A stretch of DNA of 64,000 bases, taken from the NCBI RefSeq assembly GCF_010731615.1, contig NZ_AP022618.1, forward strand, positions 3,410,001 through 3,474,000, in the 5' to 3' direction. How positions within the stretch are numbered: the first letter of the stretch is position 1; every line of letters begins with the position of its first letter. Source of the stretch: Mycolicibacterium insubricum. Lineage in GTDB: Bacteria; Actinomycetota; Actinomycetes; Mycobacteriales; Mycobacteriaceae. The notes under the pieces are model-generated. The model was given only the letters and a program-made list of their open reading frames with translations, did no database searches and had not been told where the DNA came from. This document shows positions 1 through 10,175 of this stretch, one piece after another. Position numbers and translations under genes: made by a program.

Positions 1-2
1 TC

Positions 3-596
<594 letters not shown>

Positions 597-597
597 G

Positions 598-1827
598 TCA
601 GCGGGTCTGCAGGGTCAGTCGCTCCAGCCGGCGGACCAGGATGCTGGGCAACCACTGTCCGACGTCGACGGCATCGACCCAGTTGGTGTTCTCGATCAGG
701 TGACCCAGGACGATTCGGGCCTCCAACCGGGCCAGCGACGCGCCGACGCAGAAGTGCACGCCCTTGCCGAAGGTGATGTGCGCCTTTCCATTAGCACGAT
801 CGAGCCGGAATTCCTCCGGGGATTCGAACTGCGCCGGATCGTGGTTCGCCGCGCCCCACAGCAGCAGCAGGTGAGAACCCGCCGGAATGTCCACCCCGCA
901 GAGCGCCGTGTCGCGCCAGACATGCCGGTAGTGCCCCCGGAAGGGCGCCTCGAAACGCAGGGTCTCCTCGATGAACGGCCCCAGCAGAGCTGGGTCTTCG
1001 CGTACCCGCCGTTGAACGTCGGGCTCGGTGGCCAGAATCCACGCTGCGCTGCCCAGCAGGGACGCGGTGGACTCACCGGCGGCGCTGAACAGCGTCAGCA
1101 TCATGCCCATCGCTGTGATCTGCTCCAGCTCGCCCGAGGCGTACCTCTGTGCCATATCGGCGATCAGGCCGGAACCCCGTGTCGCCACGCCGGGTTCACC
1201 CGTCGCCTTCTCGAAGTTCTCCATCACATAGCCGGCCAGCTCCATCGCGGCGGCGCCCGCGGCGGCGATCTGCTCCGAATCGACGATGCCGTCGAGCAGG
1301 GTGGTCGTCGCGTAGCCCAGCCGGATGAGGTCGTCGACGTCGGTGTCGGGTAGCCCGAGCAGCCCGGCCACCACCATCATCGGCAGCCGGTTGGCGACGG
1401 CACTCATCCACTCAATCCTGTTGTCATGCAGGTTCTCCACCCACAGACGTTCGACGGTAGCGGCGGCGAACTCCTCGATGACCTGCACGCGCCGCGCCGA
1501 CAGATGCGGTAGCAGGATCTTGCGGTGCACGGCGTGCACCGGATCGTCCGCGGTGGCCAGCGAGTGGATGGACCCGCCCGGCTCCCCCATCGACAGTGCC
1601 GTCACCGAGCCGTCGGCGTTGAAGACCATGGTCGCGGTGAGGTTCGACGAGAAGTCGTCCACCCGGGTGACCGCATCGACCACCGCGTCCCAGCCGCACA
1701 CCGCGTAGAACTCGGAATCACCGACGCGGTGCACGGGCGCCTCCGCGCGCATCCGGGCGTACAGCGGATACGGGTCCTGGATGGCGTCGGCGCCGAAGAA
1801 GCTCCGGGGGTCCGCCAGCACTGTCAT
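598..1827 (-). CDS. Cytochrome P450, CYP144-like
   Basis: This is a soluble class I bacterial P450 of 409 residues. The heme-ligand loop is FGKGVHFCVGAS (Cys near residue 360), the K-helix ExxR is EETLRF (about 287), and the I-helix oxygen-activation segment is AAGESTAS (about 250), with Glu-Ser-Thr in place of the common (D/E)T pair. Long stretches such as DPYPLYARM, FYAVCGWDAV, DDFSSNLTATM and FRGHYRHVWR match what I remember of M. tuberculosis CYP144A1 (Rv1777). The physiological substrate of CYP144 is not established. The gene is divergent from a TetR regulator across about 200 bp that hold a palindrome, so it is probably controlled by that regulator. Start is ATG at 1827. It ends 2 bp from the convergent Ag85 gene. 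Confidence 0.85.
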   Translation of the reverse strand: MTVLADPRSFFGADAIQDPYPLYARMRAEAPVHRVGDSEFYAVCGWDAVVDAVTRVDDFSSNLTATMVFNADGSVTALSMGEPGGSIHSLATADDPVHAVHRKILLPHLSARRVQVIEEFAAATVERLWVENLHDNRIEWMSAVANRLPMMVVAGLLGLPDTDVDDLIRLGYATTTLLDGIVDSEQIAAAGAAAMELAGYVMENFEKATGEPGVATRGSGLIADMAQRYASGELEQITAMGMMLTLFSAAGESTASLLGSAAWILATEPDVQRRVREDPALLGPFIEETLRFEAPFRGHYRHVWRDTALCGVDIPAGSHLLLLWGAANHDPAQFESPEEFRLDRANGKAHITFGKGVHFCVGASLARLEARIVLGHLIENTNWVDAVDVGQWLPSILVRRLERLTLQTR

Positions 1828-1966
1828 CCGCCCAGGCTGTCCCGGACGAGTGCACGGGTCAAGGACTGAGCAGAATATTGATCATCACACCGACGTGATC
1901 TCGGGGCAGTAATTCTCACCGCACCCGTCTGGACTGCAGTTTCTTCACTCACGGTAAGGCAATCGG

Positions 1967-1981
1967 TTCTCACTGTGAGAA
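1967..1981. promoter_or_regulatory. Perfect inverted repeat between CYP144-like gene and tetR; operator candidate
   Basis: TTCTCAC-T-GTGAGAA is a perfect 15-bp palindrome around one central base, 49 bp before the tetR start codon. A further TTCTCAC half-site lies at 1913-1919, and a second dyad, ATCAC-N6-GTGAT, at 1884-1899. Position and symmetry fit a TetR-family operator controlling both divergent promoters. Binding itself is inferred. Confidence 0.6.
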
Positions 1982-2029
1982 TCTGACCGCCTAAGGTGTG
2001 AGCTTCGAGACCAACCGCCGGGAGGGTGC

Positions 2030-2584
2030 ATGGCGAAGCGGCAGGATTGGCTGATCGGCGGAGACCGGAGAACCGAAGCGGTGGAACGGATCTTCGCCGC
2101 GGCCGCACAGCTCGTCTCCCAGCAGGGGTTCGACGCATTCACCATCGAGGCGTTGTCGACGAAGGCGCACTGCTCGCCCGCCACGATCTACCGGCATGTC
2201 GGCGGCAAGGCCGTGATCACCGAAGGTCTGTTGCAGCGACTTTCCGCGCGCATCGTGGAGCGGGTTTCGAAGGCGATCGAGGGTCTGAACGGTTCCGAGC
2301 GGGTCGTCACAGCCCTGGTCGTCGCTCTGGATCACATTCGCTCCGAGCCACTCGGCCCGGCGGCGATGGGCACCATCAGGCCGGACCGGGACAACAGCTG
2401 GCTGACGGCGTCGCCGCTGGTCGCCGGGCTTGCCGAGCACATGATGGGACGCTCCGATCCGTTGGCTGCGCAGTGGCTGATCCGAGTCACGCTGGCCCTG
2501 TGGTACTTCCCGATGAAAGATCGGGATGCCGAGTACGAGCTGGTGGCCCGCTTCGTCGGCCCGGGATTCTGCCCGGAAGCCTGA
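2030..2584 (+). CDS. TetR/AcrR family transcriptional regulator
   Basis: This 184-residue protein has the TetR layout: an N-terminal helix-turn-helix (about residues 20-60, with AAAQLVSQQGFDAFTIEAL and SPATIYRHVGGKA) followed by a divergent ligand-binding domain. The TIYRHVGGK recognition-helix end is typical of the family. ATG 2030 is preceded by GGAGGG at 2021-2026, which supports this start. It is divergent from the CYP144-like gene, so local control of that P450 and autoregulation through the intergenic palindrome are the simplest roles. The inducer is unknown. Confidence 0.88.
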   Translation: MAKRQDWLIGGDRRTEAVERIFAAAAQLVSQQGFDAFTIEALSTKAHCSPATIYRHVGGKAVITEGLLQRLSARIVERVSKAIEGLNGSERVVTALVVALDHIRSEPLGPAAMGTIRPDRDNSWLTASPLVAGLAEHMMGRSDPLAAQWLIRVTLALWYFPMKDRDAEYELVARFVGPGFCPEA

Positions 2585-2608
2585 CCGCGGCCGGCGGTGC
2601 ATACAGGC

Positions 2609-4222
2609 TCAGCAGGTGATGGGGATCTTCGGGTCGCTGGTGTAGTCCAGGAACTTGCCGTATTTGCCCGGGCCGGCGGCCCGGACCGCGGTACACAGCT
2701 CAGACATGCTGCGCCCGCCGTAGCGGTACACCGCATAGATGGCGTTGCCTTTGTCGTCGACCGGCCGCAACGACGGGCAGGCTTGGTCGGTACGCAGGTA
2801 CGACGCACCCGGGTACTGCGCCAAGGCTGAGGAGATCTCCTGCGCGTACTGCCCAGGGGTGACCGCGTTGTACAGCACGACGATGCCCTGGCCGTCGCAC
2901 TCCGGGCGGGTCATCGGGGTGCTCAGCCCGAGGTCGCCGGGCACCACGGTGGGCGTCGGCGGCGCGGCGACGGTCTCCGAGGTCGGCACCACCGGCGCCG
3001 CGGCCAGGGTGCCAGTTCCCGAGGTCGACGGGGCGGTGCGGGTCCGGGTGGTGGCCACCGGGGTCTCGTCGTGATCGCCCCAGATCCGCGTGCCGGCCCA
3101 GATCCCCGCCGCCACCAGTGCCAGCACCACGGCGACGGCGCCGACCAGAAGGCCGGTGCGCGGTCCCGACGGCGGCGGGACCGGCGCCATCGGGTACTGC
3201 CCCATCGGGCCGGATCCCATCGGTCCGGATCCCATCGGAGGCCCGATCGGCCCGGAAGGCATAGTGCCGGACGGTATGGCGGCGGGGCCCGTCGGCGGCG
3301 GGCCGACCGGCGGCGTCGGCGTCCATTGCGGTGTGCCCACCGAGACCGGTGCTTCGGTGGGGATCAGCGCGGTCGGTGCCGGTGGCGGCTCGGCGGCACC
3401 GGCGCGCAGGGCCGCGGCGAATGCCGCGCAGCTCTCGAACCGTTCACCGGGCTCCTTGGCCATCCCCCGGGCCAGCACCGGGTCCAGCCCGGCCAGCTCG
3501 GGGTGCACGTCGGACACCCGCGGCGGTGGCGCCGACAGATGCCGCCCGATCACCACCGCCGGGTTCGAATCGGCGAACGGCTTCACCCCGGTCAACAGGT
3601 TGTAGGCGGTGGCCGCCAACGCGTACTGATCGGCCCGCCCGTCCAGCGCCGACCCGGTCAACTGCTCGGGCGCCGCGTAATTCACCGTACCCAGGGTGAA
3701 GTTGGTGGCCGTCAGACCTGCCGTGTCCTCCATACCCCGGGCGATGCCGAAATCGGCGAGCAGCACCCGCCGCTTGCCGCCCTGGTCGGCGATCAGCAGA
3801 TTCGCCGGTTTGACGTCGCGGTGCAGCAACCCGCTGTCATGCGCGAAATCGAGCGCTCCCGCAATGGCGTCGATGATCTCCACGGCATCGTCGACCGGCA
3901 AGCCGCCGGGGTGGGACTCCAGCAGGCTGTCGGCGTCGGCACCGTCGACGTAGTCCATCGAGATCCACAATTGACCGTCGTGCTCACCGCGATCGTGCAC
4001 ACCGACGACGTGCGCATGCCACAGCCCCGCTGCCAGATCGGCCTCCCGGACGAACCGCGCCCGGTACTCCTGGTCGGCCGACAGCGCCACCGGCAGGACC
4101 TTGAGCGCGTCGCGACGGTTCAGCCGCGGATGCTGCGCCAGGTACACCTCGCCCATTCCGCCCGAACCCAGCGACGCCACAATCGTGTAGCCGGCGAACT
4201 CGTCCCCCTCGGTCAACCGCAT
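2609..4222 (-). CDS. Membrane Ser/Thr protein kinase, PknF-like
   Basis: This is a 537-residue eukaryotic-type kinase. The N-terminal kinase domain (about 1-270) has the glycine loop [16 protein letters not shown] with the ATP-binding Lys, [12 protein letters not shown] as catalytic loop and ADFGIA as the DFG motif. A Pro/Gly/Met-rich linker with GPMGSGPMG repeats leads to one membrane helix (about 356-381) and an extracytoplasmic domain with four Cys (442, 482, 510, 537), probably two disulfides. The kinase domain strongly resembles M. tuberculosis PknF; the sensor domain does not look like PASTA or a beta-propeller. ATG 4222 begins [15 protein letters not shown], the normal kinase N-terminus; the longer open frame upstream runs into the divergent gene. 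It is divergent from glgP. Confidence 0.9.
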   Translation of the reverse strand: MRLTEGDEFAGYTIVASLGSGGMGEVYLAQHPRLNRRDALKVLPVALSADQEYRARFVREADLAAGLWHAHVVGVHDRGEHDGQLWISMDYVDGADADSLLESHPGGLPVDDAVEIIDAIAGALDFAHDSGLLHRDVKPANLLIADQGGKRRVLLADFGIARGMEDTAGLTATNFTLGTVNYAAPEQLTGSALDGRADQYALAATAYNLLTGVKPFADSNPAVVIGRHLSAPPPRVSDVHPELAGLDPVLARGMAKEPGERFESCAAFAAALRAGAAEPPPAPTALIPTEAPVSVGTPQWTPTPPVGPPPTGPAAIPSGTMPSGPIGPPMGSGPMGSGPMGQYPMAPVPPPSGPRTGLLVGAVAVVLALVAAGIWAGTRIWGDHDETPVATTRTRTAPSTSGTGTLAAAPVVPTSETVAAPPTPTVVPGDLGLSTPMTRPECDGQGIVVLYNAVTPGQYAQEISSALAQYPGASYLRTDQACPSLRPVDDKGNAIYAVYRYGGRSMSELCTAVRAAGPGKYGKFLDYTSDPKIPITC

Positions 4223-4337
4223 GACGGCATGGTACGGCGCCGCCGGTGGCCGGTCGTGGCGAGCATTGGTGCTGCAGAACCGTCGGGGCGGTGTTAGCTT
4301 CCGGTCGGACGCATTGACCGCCGGCCTAAGGATGACG

Positions 4338-6842
4338 ATGAGCGACGTTATGGACGATCTCGGCGAAGACGAACAGCGCAGCCCGACGGGCCTGTCCCGC
4401 ACCGGCATGACGGCGCACGCACTGCGGACCGCCATCGCCGATCATCTGCTGTACTCCATCGCCAGCCCCCCGGCGATCCTGACCACCCAGCACTACTACC
4501 ACGCGCTCGCGCTGGCCATCCGGGACCGGATGCAAGCCCGGTGGATGTCCACCGTGCAGACCGGCCTGAGCCAGGGCCTCAAGGCGGTCTGCTACCTGTC
4601 CGCGGAGTTCCTGATGGGGCCGCAGCTGGGCAACAACCTGATCAACCTGCAGATCGAGGACGAGGCGCGGGAGGCGCTGGCCGACCTCGGTCAGGACTTC
4701 GACGAGGTGCTGGCCTGCGAGGAAGAACCCGGCCTGGGCAATGGTGGTCTCGGCCGGCTGGCGGCCTGTTATCTGGATTCGCTGGCGACACTGCAGCGCC
4801 CATCGGTCGGCTACGGCATCCGCTACGAATTCGGCATCTTCGACCAGCAGATCCAAGAGGGCTGGCAGATCGAGAAGACCGACAACTGGCTGGTTCGCGG
4901 AAATCCCTGGGAGATCGCCAAGCCCGACTCGACCCACGATGTCTTCTGGCGCGGACACACCGAGAAATACGTCGACGTCGCCGGGCATTTCCGGGTGCGC
5001 TGGGTGCCCGGGCAGGTGATCAAGGGCGTCGCCTACGACACCCCGATCCAGGGCTACGACGTCATCAACTGCAACCACCTGCGCCTGTGGAGCGCCCGGG
5101 CCATCGAATCCTTCGCCCTGGACGCGTTCAACACCGGCGACTACTACAAGGCCGTCGAAGAGGAAGTCCACGCCGAGACCGTCACCAAGGTGCTCTACCC
5201 CAACGACGAGCCCGACATCGGCAAGCGCCTGCGGCTGCTGCAGCAATACTTCTTCGTCACCTGCTCGCTGCAGGACATCATCCACATCCAGATCGACGTC
5301 GCCGGGCTGCCGCTGCGCGAGCTGCCGAACAACTGGGCCGTCCAGCTCAACGACACCCATCCCTCCATCGCGGTGGCCGAGCTGATGCGCCTGCTCGTCG
5401 ACGTGCACCACCTCGACTGGCACGAGGCCTGGAAGATCACCGTGGCCACCTTCGGCTACACCAACCACACCCTGCTGCCCGAGGCCCTGGAGACCTGGCC
5501 GCTGAGCCTGTTCGGTGAGTCGCTGCCGCGGCACCTGGAGATCATCTACGAGATCAACCAGCATTTCCTGGAGCAGGTCCGCGACCGTTTCCCCGGCGAC
5601 GAGGACCGGGTGCGCCGGATGTCGCTGATCGACGAGAGCGGCGGCAAGAGCGTGCGGATGGCGTACCTGGCCACGGTCGGCAGCCATGCCGTCAACGGTG
5701 TGGCCGAGCTACATTCGGAGTTGCTCAAAGCCAGTGTGCTCAAAGACTTCTACGAGATGTGGCCGGAGCGGTTCGGCAACATCACCAACGGGGTGACGCC
5801 GCGGCGCTTCCTGGCCCTGTCCAACCACGGGCTGCGGGAACTGTTCGACGACACCATCGGCGACGGCTGGCTGACCGACCTGGGCAAGCTGCGCGAGTTG
5901 GAGAACTACGTCGAGGACGACGAGTTCCGCCGCCGCTGGCGGATGGTCAAGCGCGCCAACAAGGCCCGGCTGGCCGAGTACGTGCACGCCACCACCGGCA
6001 TCGAACTCGATCCGTCCTGGCTGTTCGACATCCAGGTGAAACGGATCCACGAGTACAAGCGCCAGCATCTCAACGTGCTGCACATCATCACCCTGTACCA
6101 CCGGCTGAAGACCCAGCGCCGATTGTCAATCCCGCCGCGGGCCTTCATCTTCGGCGGCAAGGCCGCGCCCGGCTACCACATGGCGAAGCGGATCATCAAG
6201 TTGATCAACGCCGTCGGCGAGACGATCAACAACGACCCCGACGTCAACCGGTTCCTGCGGGTCGCGTTCCTGCCGAACTTCAACGTGCAGAACGCGCATC
6301 TGATCTACCCGGCGGCCAACCTGTCCGAGCAGATCTCCACCGCCGGCAAGGAGGCCTCCGGCACCGGCAACATGAAGTTCATGATGAATGGCGCGTTGAC
6401 CATCGGTACGCTCGACGGCGCCAACGTCGAGATCCGCGAGGAGGCCGGACCGGAGAACTTCTTCCTGTTCGGGCTGACCGTGGAGGAGGTCGAGCACCTG
6501 CAGGCGACCGGCTACCGGCCCGCCGACTACATCGAGCGCAACCCCGAACTCACCGCGGCGCTGCAGCTGATCGCCGACGGGACATTCACCCACGGCGACA
6601 CCGAAATCCTTCGGCCGCTGTTGGATTCGCTGGTGTTCCATGATCCGTTCCTGGTGCTGGCGGACTACGCGTCCTACATCGAATGCCAGGACCGGGTGGA
6701 CCAGGCGTGGAAGGACCGCGACACCTGGTCGAGGATGTCGATCCTCAACGCCGCCCGCAGCGGCAAGTTCTCCTCGGACCGGTCCATCCGCGAATACTGC
6801 GACCAGATCTGGAATGTTCCGCCGATGAACGTGCGCACTTGA
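4338..6842 (+). CDS. glgP: Glycogen/alpha-glucan phosphorylase
   Basis: This PLP-dependent GT35 phosphorylase releases glucose-1-phosphate from glycogen or alpha-glucan in the cytosol. Of 834 residues, diagnostic motifs include [44 protein letters not shown] and [19 protein letters not shown], where the Lys of NMKF is the pyridoxal-phosphate Schiff-base residue of the family. Length is normal (815-840). I chose ATG 4338 because AAGGA at 4327-4331 lies 6 nt upstream; ATG 4332 is possible, and the open frame back to 4221 overlaps the divergent kinase and is probably not translated. The next gene begins within its stop codon, so the two are probably co-transcribed. Confidence 0.95.
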   Translation: MSDVMDDLGEDEQRSPTGLSRTGMTAHALRTAIADHLLYSIASPPAILTTQHYYHALALAIRDRMQARWMSTVQTGLSQGLKAVCYLSAEFLMGPQLGNNLINLQIEDEAREALADLGQDFDEVLACEEEPGLGNGGLGRLAACYLDSLATLQRPSVGYGIRYEFGIFDQQIQEGWQIEKTDNWLVRGNPWEIAKPDSTHDVFWRGHTEKYVDVAGHFRVRWVPGQVIKGVAYDTPIQGYDVINCNHLRLWSARAIESFALDAFNTGDYYKAVEEEVHAETVTKVLYPNDEPDIGKRLRLLQQYFFVTCSLQDIIHIQIDVAGLPLRELPNNWAVQLNDTHPSIAVAELMRLLVDVHHLDWHEAWKITVATFGYTNHTLLPEALETWPLSLFGESLPRHLEIIYEINQHFLEQVRDRFPGDEDRVRRMSLIDESGGKSVRMAYLATVGSHAVNGVAELHSELLKASVLKDFYEMWPERFGNITNGVTPRRFLALSNHGLRELFDDTIGDGWLTDLGKLRELENYVEDDEFRRRWRMVKRANKARLAEYVHATTGIELDPSWLFDIQVKRIHEYKRQHLNVLHIITLYHRLKTQRRLSIPPRAFIFGGKAAPGYHMAKRIIKLINAVGETINNDPDVNRFLRVAFLPNFNVQNAHLIYPAANLSEQISTAGKEASGTGNMKFMMNGALTIGTLDGANVEIREEAGPENFFLFGLTVEEVEHLQATGYRPADYIERNPELTAALQLIADGTFTHGDTEILRPLLDSLVFHDPFLVLADYASYIECQDRVDQAWKDRDTWSRMSILNAARSGKFSSDRSIREYCDQIWNVPPMNVRT

Positions 6843-8263
6843 GCGACGGGATCGGCACCCGGCTGGACCGGTTCTTCGAGGTAACCGCCCGCGGCTCGAC
6901 GGTCGGCACCGAATTGCGCGGCGGGCTGGTCACGTTCATCGCGATGGCCTACATCCTGGTGCTCAATCCGATCATCCTGTCCTCGGCCGCCGACGTCGAC
7001 GGACACCGGCTGGGCTTCGCGCAGGTCTCCGCGGTCACCGCACTCGCCGCGGGTGTGATGACCGTGGTCTTCGCGGTGGTGGCCCGGCTGCCGTTCGCAT
7101 TCGCCGCCGGCCTGGGCATCAACTCGTTTCTTGCCAGCTCGGTGGTGGGATCGCTGACCTGGGCCGAGGCGATGGGCCTGGTGGTCGTCAACGGTCTGAT
7201 CATCGTGGCGATGGCGGCCACCGGTGTCCGCAAGATGGTGTTCGACGCCGTCCCGATTCAACTCAAGCTGGCGATCACCGCCGGCATCGGACTGTTCATC
7301 CTGTTTATCGGCCTGGTCAATGCCGGCTTCGTCGCCGCGACCGGAAGTCCCTCTCCCCCAGTCGGACTCGGACCGCAGGGAGCCGGGTCGATCAACGGTG
7401 CGCCGACCGCGGTGTTCATCGTGACGCTGCTGGTGACCGGGGTGCTGATCGTGCGCAAGGTGCGCGGCGCGATCCTGATCGGACTGGTGACCGGCACCGT
7501 GCTGGCGGTGGCCGTCGAGGCGATCTGGCATCTCGGTCCGGCGAACGAGCACCCGGGCGGGTGGCGGCTGTCGGTGCCGTCGCTGTCGGGTTCACCGGTC
7601 GCGGTGCCCGACCTGTCGCTGCTCGGCGACGTCAGCTTCGGCGGGTTCGGCCGGATCGGCGCACTGGCCGCGCTGATGCTGGTGTTCACCCTGGTCTTCA
7701 CCAACTTCTTCGACGCCATGGGCACGTTCACCGGGCTGTCGCGCCAGGCGGGTCTGGCCGATGTCGACGGCAACTTCCCGCGCCTGCAGTCCGCGCTGGT
7801 CATCGAGGGCACCGGCGCCGTCGTCGGCGGCCTGGCCTCGGCGTCGTCGAACACGGTGTTCGTCGAGTCCGGTTCGGGTATCGGCGAGGGCGCCCGCACC
7901 GGGCTGGCCGGCATCACCACCGGGCTGCTGTTCCTGTCCGCGATGTTCCTGACCCCGGTGGCCGAGATCGTGCCGTCGGAGGTTGCCGCGGCGGCCCTGG
8001 TGGTGGTCGGCGCGATGATGGCCGGCAACCTGCGCGACATCGACCTGTCCGATTTCTCGGTCGCCCTGCCGGTGGTGCTGACCGTGGCGGTGATGCCGCT
8101 GAGCTACTCGATCGCCAACGGCATCGGGGTCGGATTCGTGTCCTGGGTGGTGATCCGGTCGGCGGCGGGCCGGGCGCGTGAAATCAACCCGCTGCTGTGG
8201 GTGGTCGCGGCCGGCTTCCTGCTGTTCTTCGTGCGCGATTCGCTGGGGACCCTGTTCGGCTGA
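6839..8263 (+). CDS. NCS2-family purine/guanine-hypoxanthine permease (AzgA-like)
   Basis: This is a 474-residue polytopic inner-membrane transporter. Features typical of NCS2/AzgA proteins are the N-terminal FFEVTARGSTVGTELRGGLVTFIAMAYILVLNP, the motif AGLGINSF, TNFFDAMGTFTGLSRQAG, and the substrate-site region FVESGSGIGEGARTGLAG. The family imports adenine, guanine or hypoxanthine by proton symport; the exact base is not predictable here. The best start is TTG 6839, which shares bases with the TGA of glgP, a typical translational coupling; the longer upstream open frame lies inside glgP. A link to nucleotide salvage alongside glycogen breakdown is only suggested by the coupling. Confidence 0.88.
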   Translation: MSDGIGTRLDRFFEVTARGSTVGTELRGGLVTFIAMAYILVLNPIILSSAADVDGHRLGFAQVSAVTALAAGVMTVVFAVVARLPFAFAAGLGINSFLASSVVGSLTWAEAMGLVVVNGLIIVAMAATGVRKMVFDAVPIQLKLAITAGIGLFILFIGLVNAGFVAATGSPSPPVGLGPQGAGSINGAPTAVFIVTLLVTGVLIVRKVRGAILIGLVTGTVLAVAVEAIWHLGPANEHPGGWRLSVPSLSGSPVAVPDLSLLGDVSFGGFGRIGALAALMLVFTLVFTNFFDAMGTFTGLSRQAGLADVDGNFPRLQSALVIEGTGAVVGGLASASSNTVFVESGSGIGEGARTGLAGITTGLLFLSAMFLTPVAEIVPSEVAAAALVVVGAMMAGNLRDIDLSDFSVALPVVLTVAVMPLSYSIANGIGVGFVSWVVIRSAAGRAREINPLLWVVAAGFLLFFVRDSLGTLFG

Positions 8264-8279
8264 CGCCCGGGCGGGGAAC

Positions 8280-10034
8280 TCAGCGCGGCGCCGCGTCGAC
8301 CATCGCGCGTTGCACCATCCAGGTCTCCATCCCCCACTTCTTGGCGATGTCGCGGTAGGCCCCGGTGTCGATCAGATGCTGCAGCGCCTTCTGCAGCGAT
8401 TCGGTCAGCGTCGAACCCTTCGCAACGGCCCAGCCGTAGGGCACCCGGTCGAAGGTCTCACCGGCTGCCTCCAGGCTGCCGTGGCTGAGCCCGATCGCGT
8501 AGCCGGTGACCGGCGCGTCGGCCGACATCGCGTCGATGCGCCCGTCCAGCAGGGCGGCGGTCACCTCGTTCTGGGCGTCGAAGTTCACCACATCGACCGC
8601 CGGCAGGCCCGCGGCCACGCACGCCGCGCTCTTGGCGGGCAGTTCGGCACTGAGCTGCAGTCCGCTGGTCGCGCCCACCCGCAGGCCGCACGGTTGCGCC
8701 GGGTCCACCGCCGATCCGGTCCGGCGCGCCCACAGCGTGCCCGACCGCAGGTAGCCGACCATCCGCACCTGCCGCTCCCGCTCCCGGGTGTCGGCGATCG
8801 AGGAGGCTCCGACGTCGAGGTCGCCGTCGACGACACCGGTCACGATGGCGTCGAATTCGGTTTCCCGGTAGTGCGGTTTCAGGTTCAGCGTGTCGGCGAT
8901 CGCGTTCATCAGGTCGATGTCGAATCCCTGGAGCCGGCCGTCGGCACCGCGAAACTCGTTGGGCGCGTAAGGCACATTGACGCCGATCACCAGGGTGCCG
9001 CGGTCCTTGATGTCCTGTGGAACCCCGGCGGCGATGGACGCGAGAGTGTCCCCGGGCGCCGGCGCGGGCGATTGGGCAGACCGGTCGCGCCACACCCACC
9101 AGCCGGTGACCGCGCCGACGAGGATCAGCAGCGCGGCGGCAGCGAACGCCAACCGTTTGGGAGTCACGGTTCGCGTCGGCATCGGTGCCGAGTGCCGACC
9201 CGAACCCGCGCGCACCGGGACGGCCAGCGCCTTGCGCGCGGCCTCGCCGAGTGCCGCACCGGTCTGGTAGCGCCGTTCGGGGTTCTTGGCCATCCCCTTG
9301 GCGACGACCTCGTCGAAGGCCGCCAGCCGGGGCCGGTTCGCCGACGGTTTGGGCGCCGCGTGGCGCACGTGCGCCGACAGCTGCGCTTCCAGACTGTCGC
9401 CCTGGAAGGGACGCTCCCCGGTCAGGCACTCGTAGAAGACGGCGGCCAGCGCATAGATGTCCGAGCGCGGATCGGTGACCGTGTTGTCGAATCGTTCGGG
9501 CGCCATGTAGGCCAACGTCCCGAGGGTGCTGCCGGCCGTCGTCAACCCGGAGTCCCGGGCACCGCGGGCCAGCCCGAAGTCGATCAGGTACGCAAAATCG
9601 CTGCCGGTGACCAGGATGTTCGACGGTTTGACGTCGCGGTGGGTGATGCCCTCGGCGTGCGCGGCGTCCAGCGCCGCACCGATCTGCTCGACGATGCGCA
9701 CACAGCGTTCCGGGGGCAGGCCCGTCGGCCCGTCCTCGGTGATCACCGTGTCCAGCGTTCGCCCCTCCACCAGGCGCATGTCGAGATACAGCCGGCCGTC
9801 GACGTCGCCGTAGCCGTGGATCGGGACCACGTGCGGTTCGGTGATCGCGGCCACCGCGTGCGCCTCGCGGCGGAAACGCTGCTGGAACGCCTCGTCCTCG
9901 GCAAGCTCCGGCGGCAACAGCTTGAGTGCCACCTCGCGATCCGTGCGGGTGTCGTAGGCGCGGTACACCTCGCCCATCCCGCCGCGACCCAGCCGCTCCC
10001 GCAGCTCATAGTGGCCAAACGGTCTGGCTTCCAC
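8280..10034 (-). CDS. Ser/Thr protein kinase with extracytoplasmic solute-binding (SBP_bac_3) sensor domain
   Basis: This 584-residue protein joins a cytoplasmic kinase (about 1-275; LGRGGMGEVY, ALKLLP, THRDVKPSNIL, IDFGLA, MAPERF) through one membrane helix (about 294-315) to a periplasmic-binding-protein domain of the amino-acid ABC-transporter type (about 343-575). The latter shows DRGTLVIGVNVPYAPNEF, LQGFDIDLMNAIADTL, the signature-like DLDVGASSIADTRERE and a C-terminal LQHLIDTGAYRDIAKKWG. The likely role is a kinase gated by an extracellular small ligand such as an amino acid; this is inferred from architecture. The start is GTG 10034, with GAGGAG 6 nt upstream. It converges on the NCS2 permease and is divergent from an SLC13-like transporter. 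It differs from the well-known PASTA, PknD and PknF sensor types. Confidence 0.93.
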   Translation of the reverse strand: MEARPFGHYELRERLGRGGMGEVYRAYDTRTDREVALKLLPPELAEDEAFQQRFRREAHAVAAITEPHVVPIHGYGDVDGRLYLDMRLVEGRTLDTVITEDGPTGLPPERCVRIVEQIGAALDAAHAEGITHRDVKPSNILVTGSDFAYLIDFGLARGARDSGLTTAGSTLGTLAYMAPERFDNTVTDPRSDIYALAAVFYECLTGERPFQGDSLEAQLSAHVRHAAPKPSANRPRLAAFDEVVAKGMAKNPERRYQTGAALGEAARKALAVPVRAGSGRHSAPMPTRTVTPKRLAFAAAALLILVGAVTGWWVWRDRSAQSPAPAPGDTLASIAAGVPQDIKDRGTLVIGVNVPYAPNEFRGADGRLQGFDIDLMNAIADTLNLKPHYRETEFDAIVTGVVDGDLDVGASSIADTRERERQVRMVGYLRSGTLWARRTGSAVDPAQPCGLRVGATSGLQLSAELPAKSAACVAAGLPAVDVVNFDAQNEVTAALLDGRIDAMSADAPVTGYAIGLSHGSLEAAGETFDRVPYGWAVAKGSTLTESLQKALQHLIDTGAYRDIAKKWGMETWMVQRAMVDAAPR

Positions 10035-10175
10035 CCCGATCTCCTCGCTACCCCATGCGTGGATCTGAAGCTACAACACCGGGGTGGACATCGGCGGTCG
10101 ACGCGCTCCGGCCGGCGGCGGTGCGAGGACACGGTCTGGTCAACAGGGGAACCGCCGTCGCACCGGTGGTCAATA

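Noticed and set aside
3071..4297. 408-codon plus-strand open frame across the PknF-like kinase
   Set aside because: It is an antisense shadow of a gene with full kinase motifs; its composition is Arg/His/Gln-rich with no recognisable domain.
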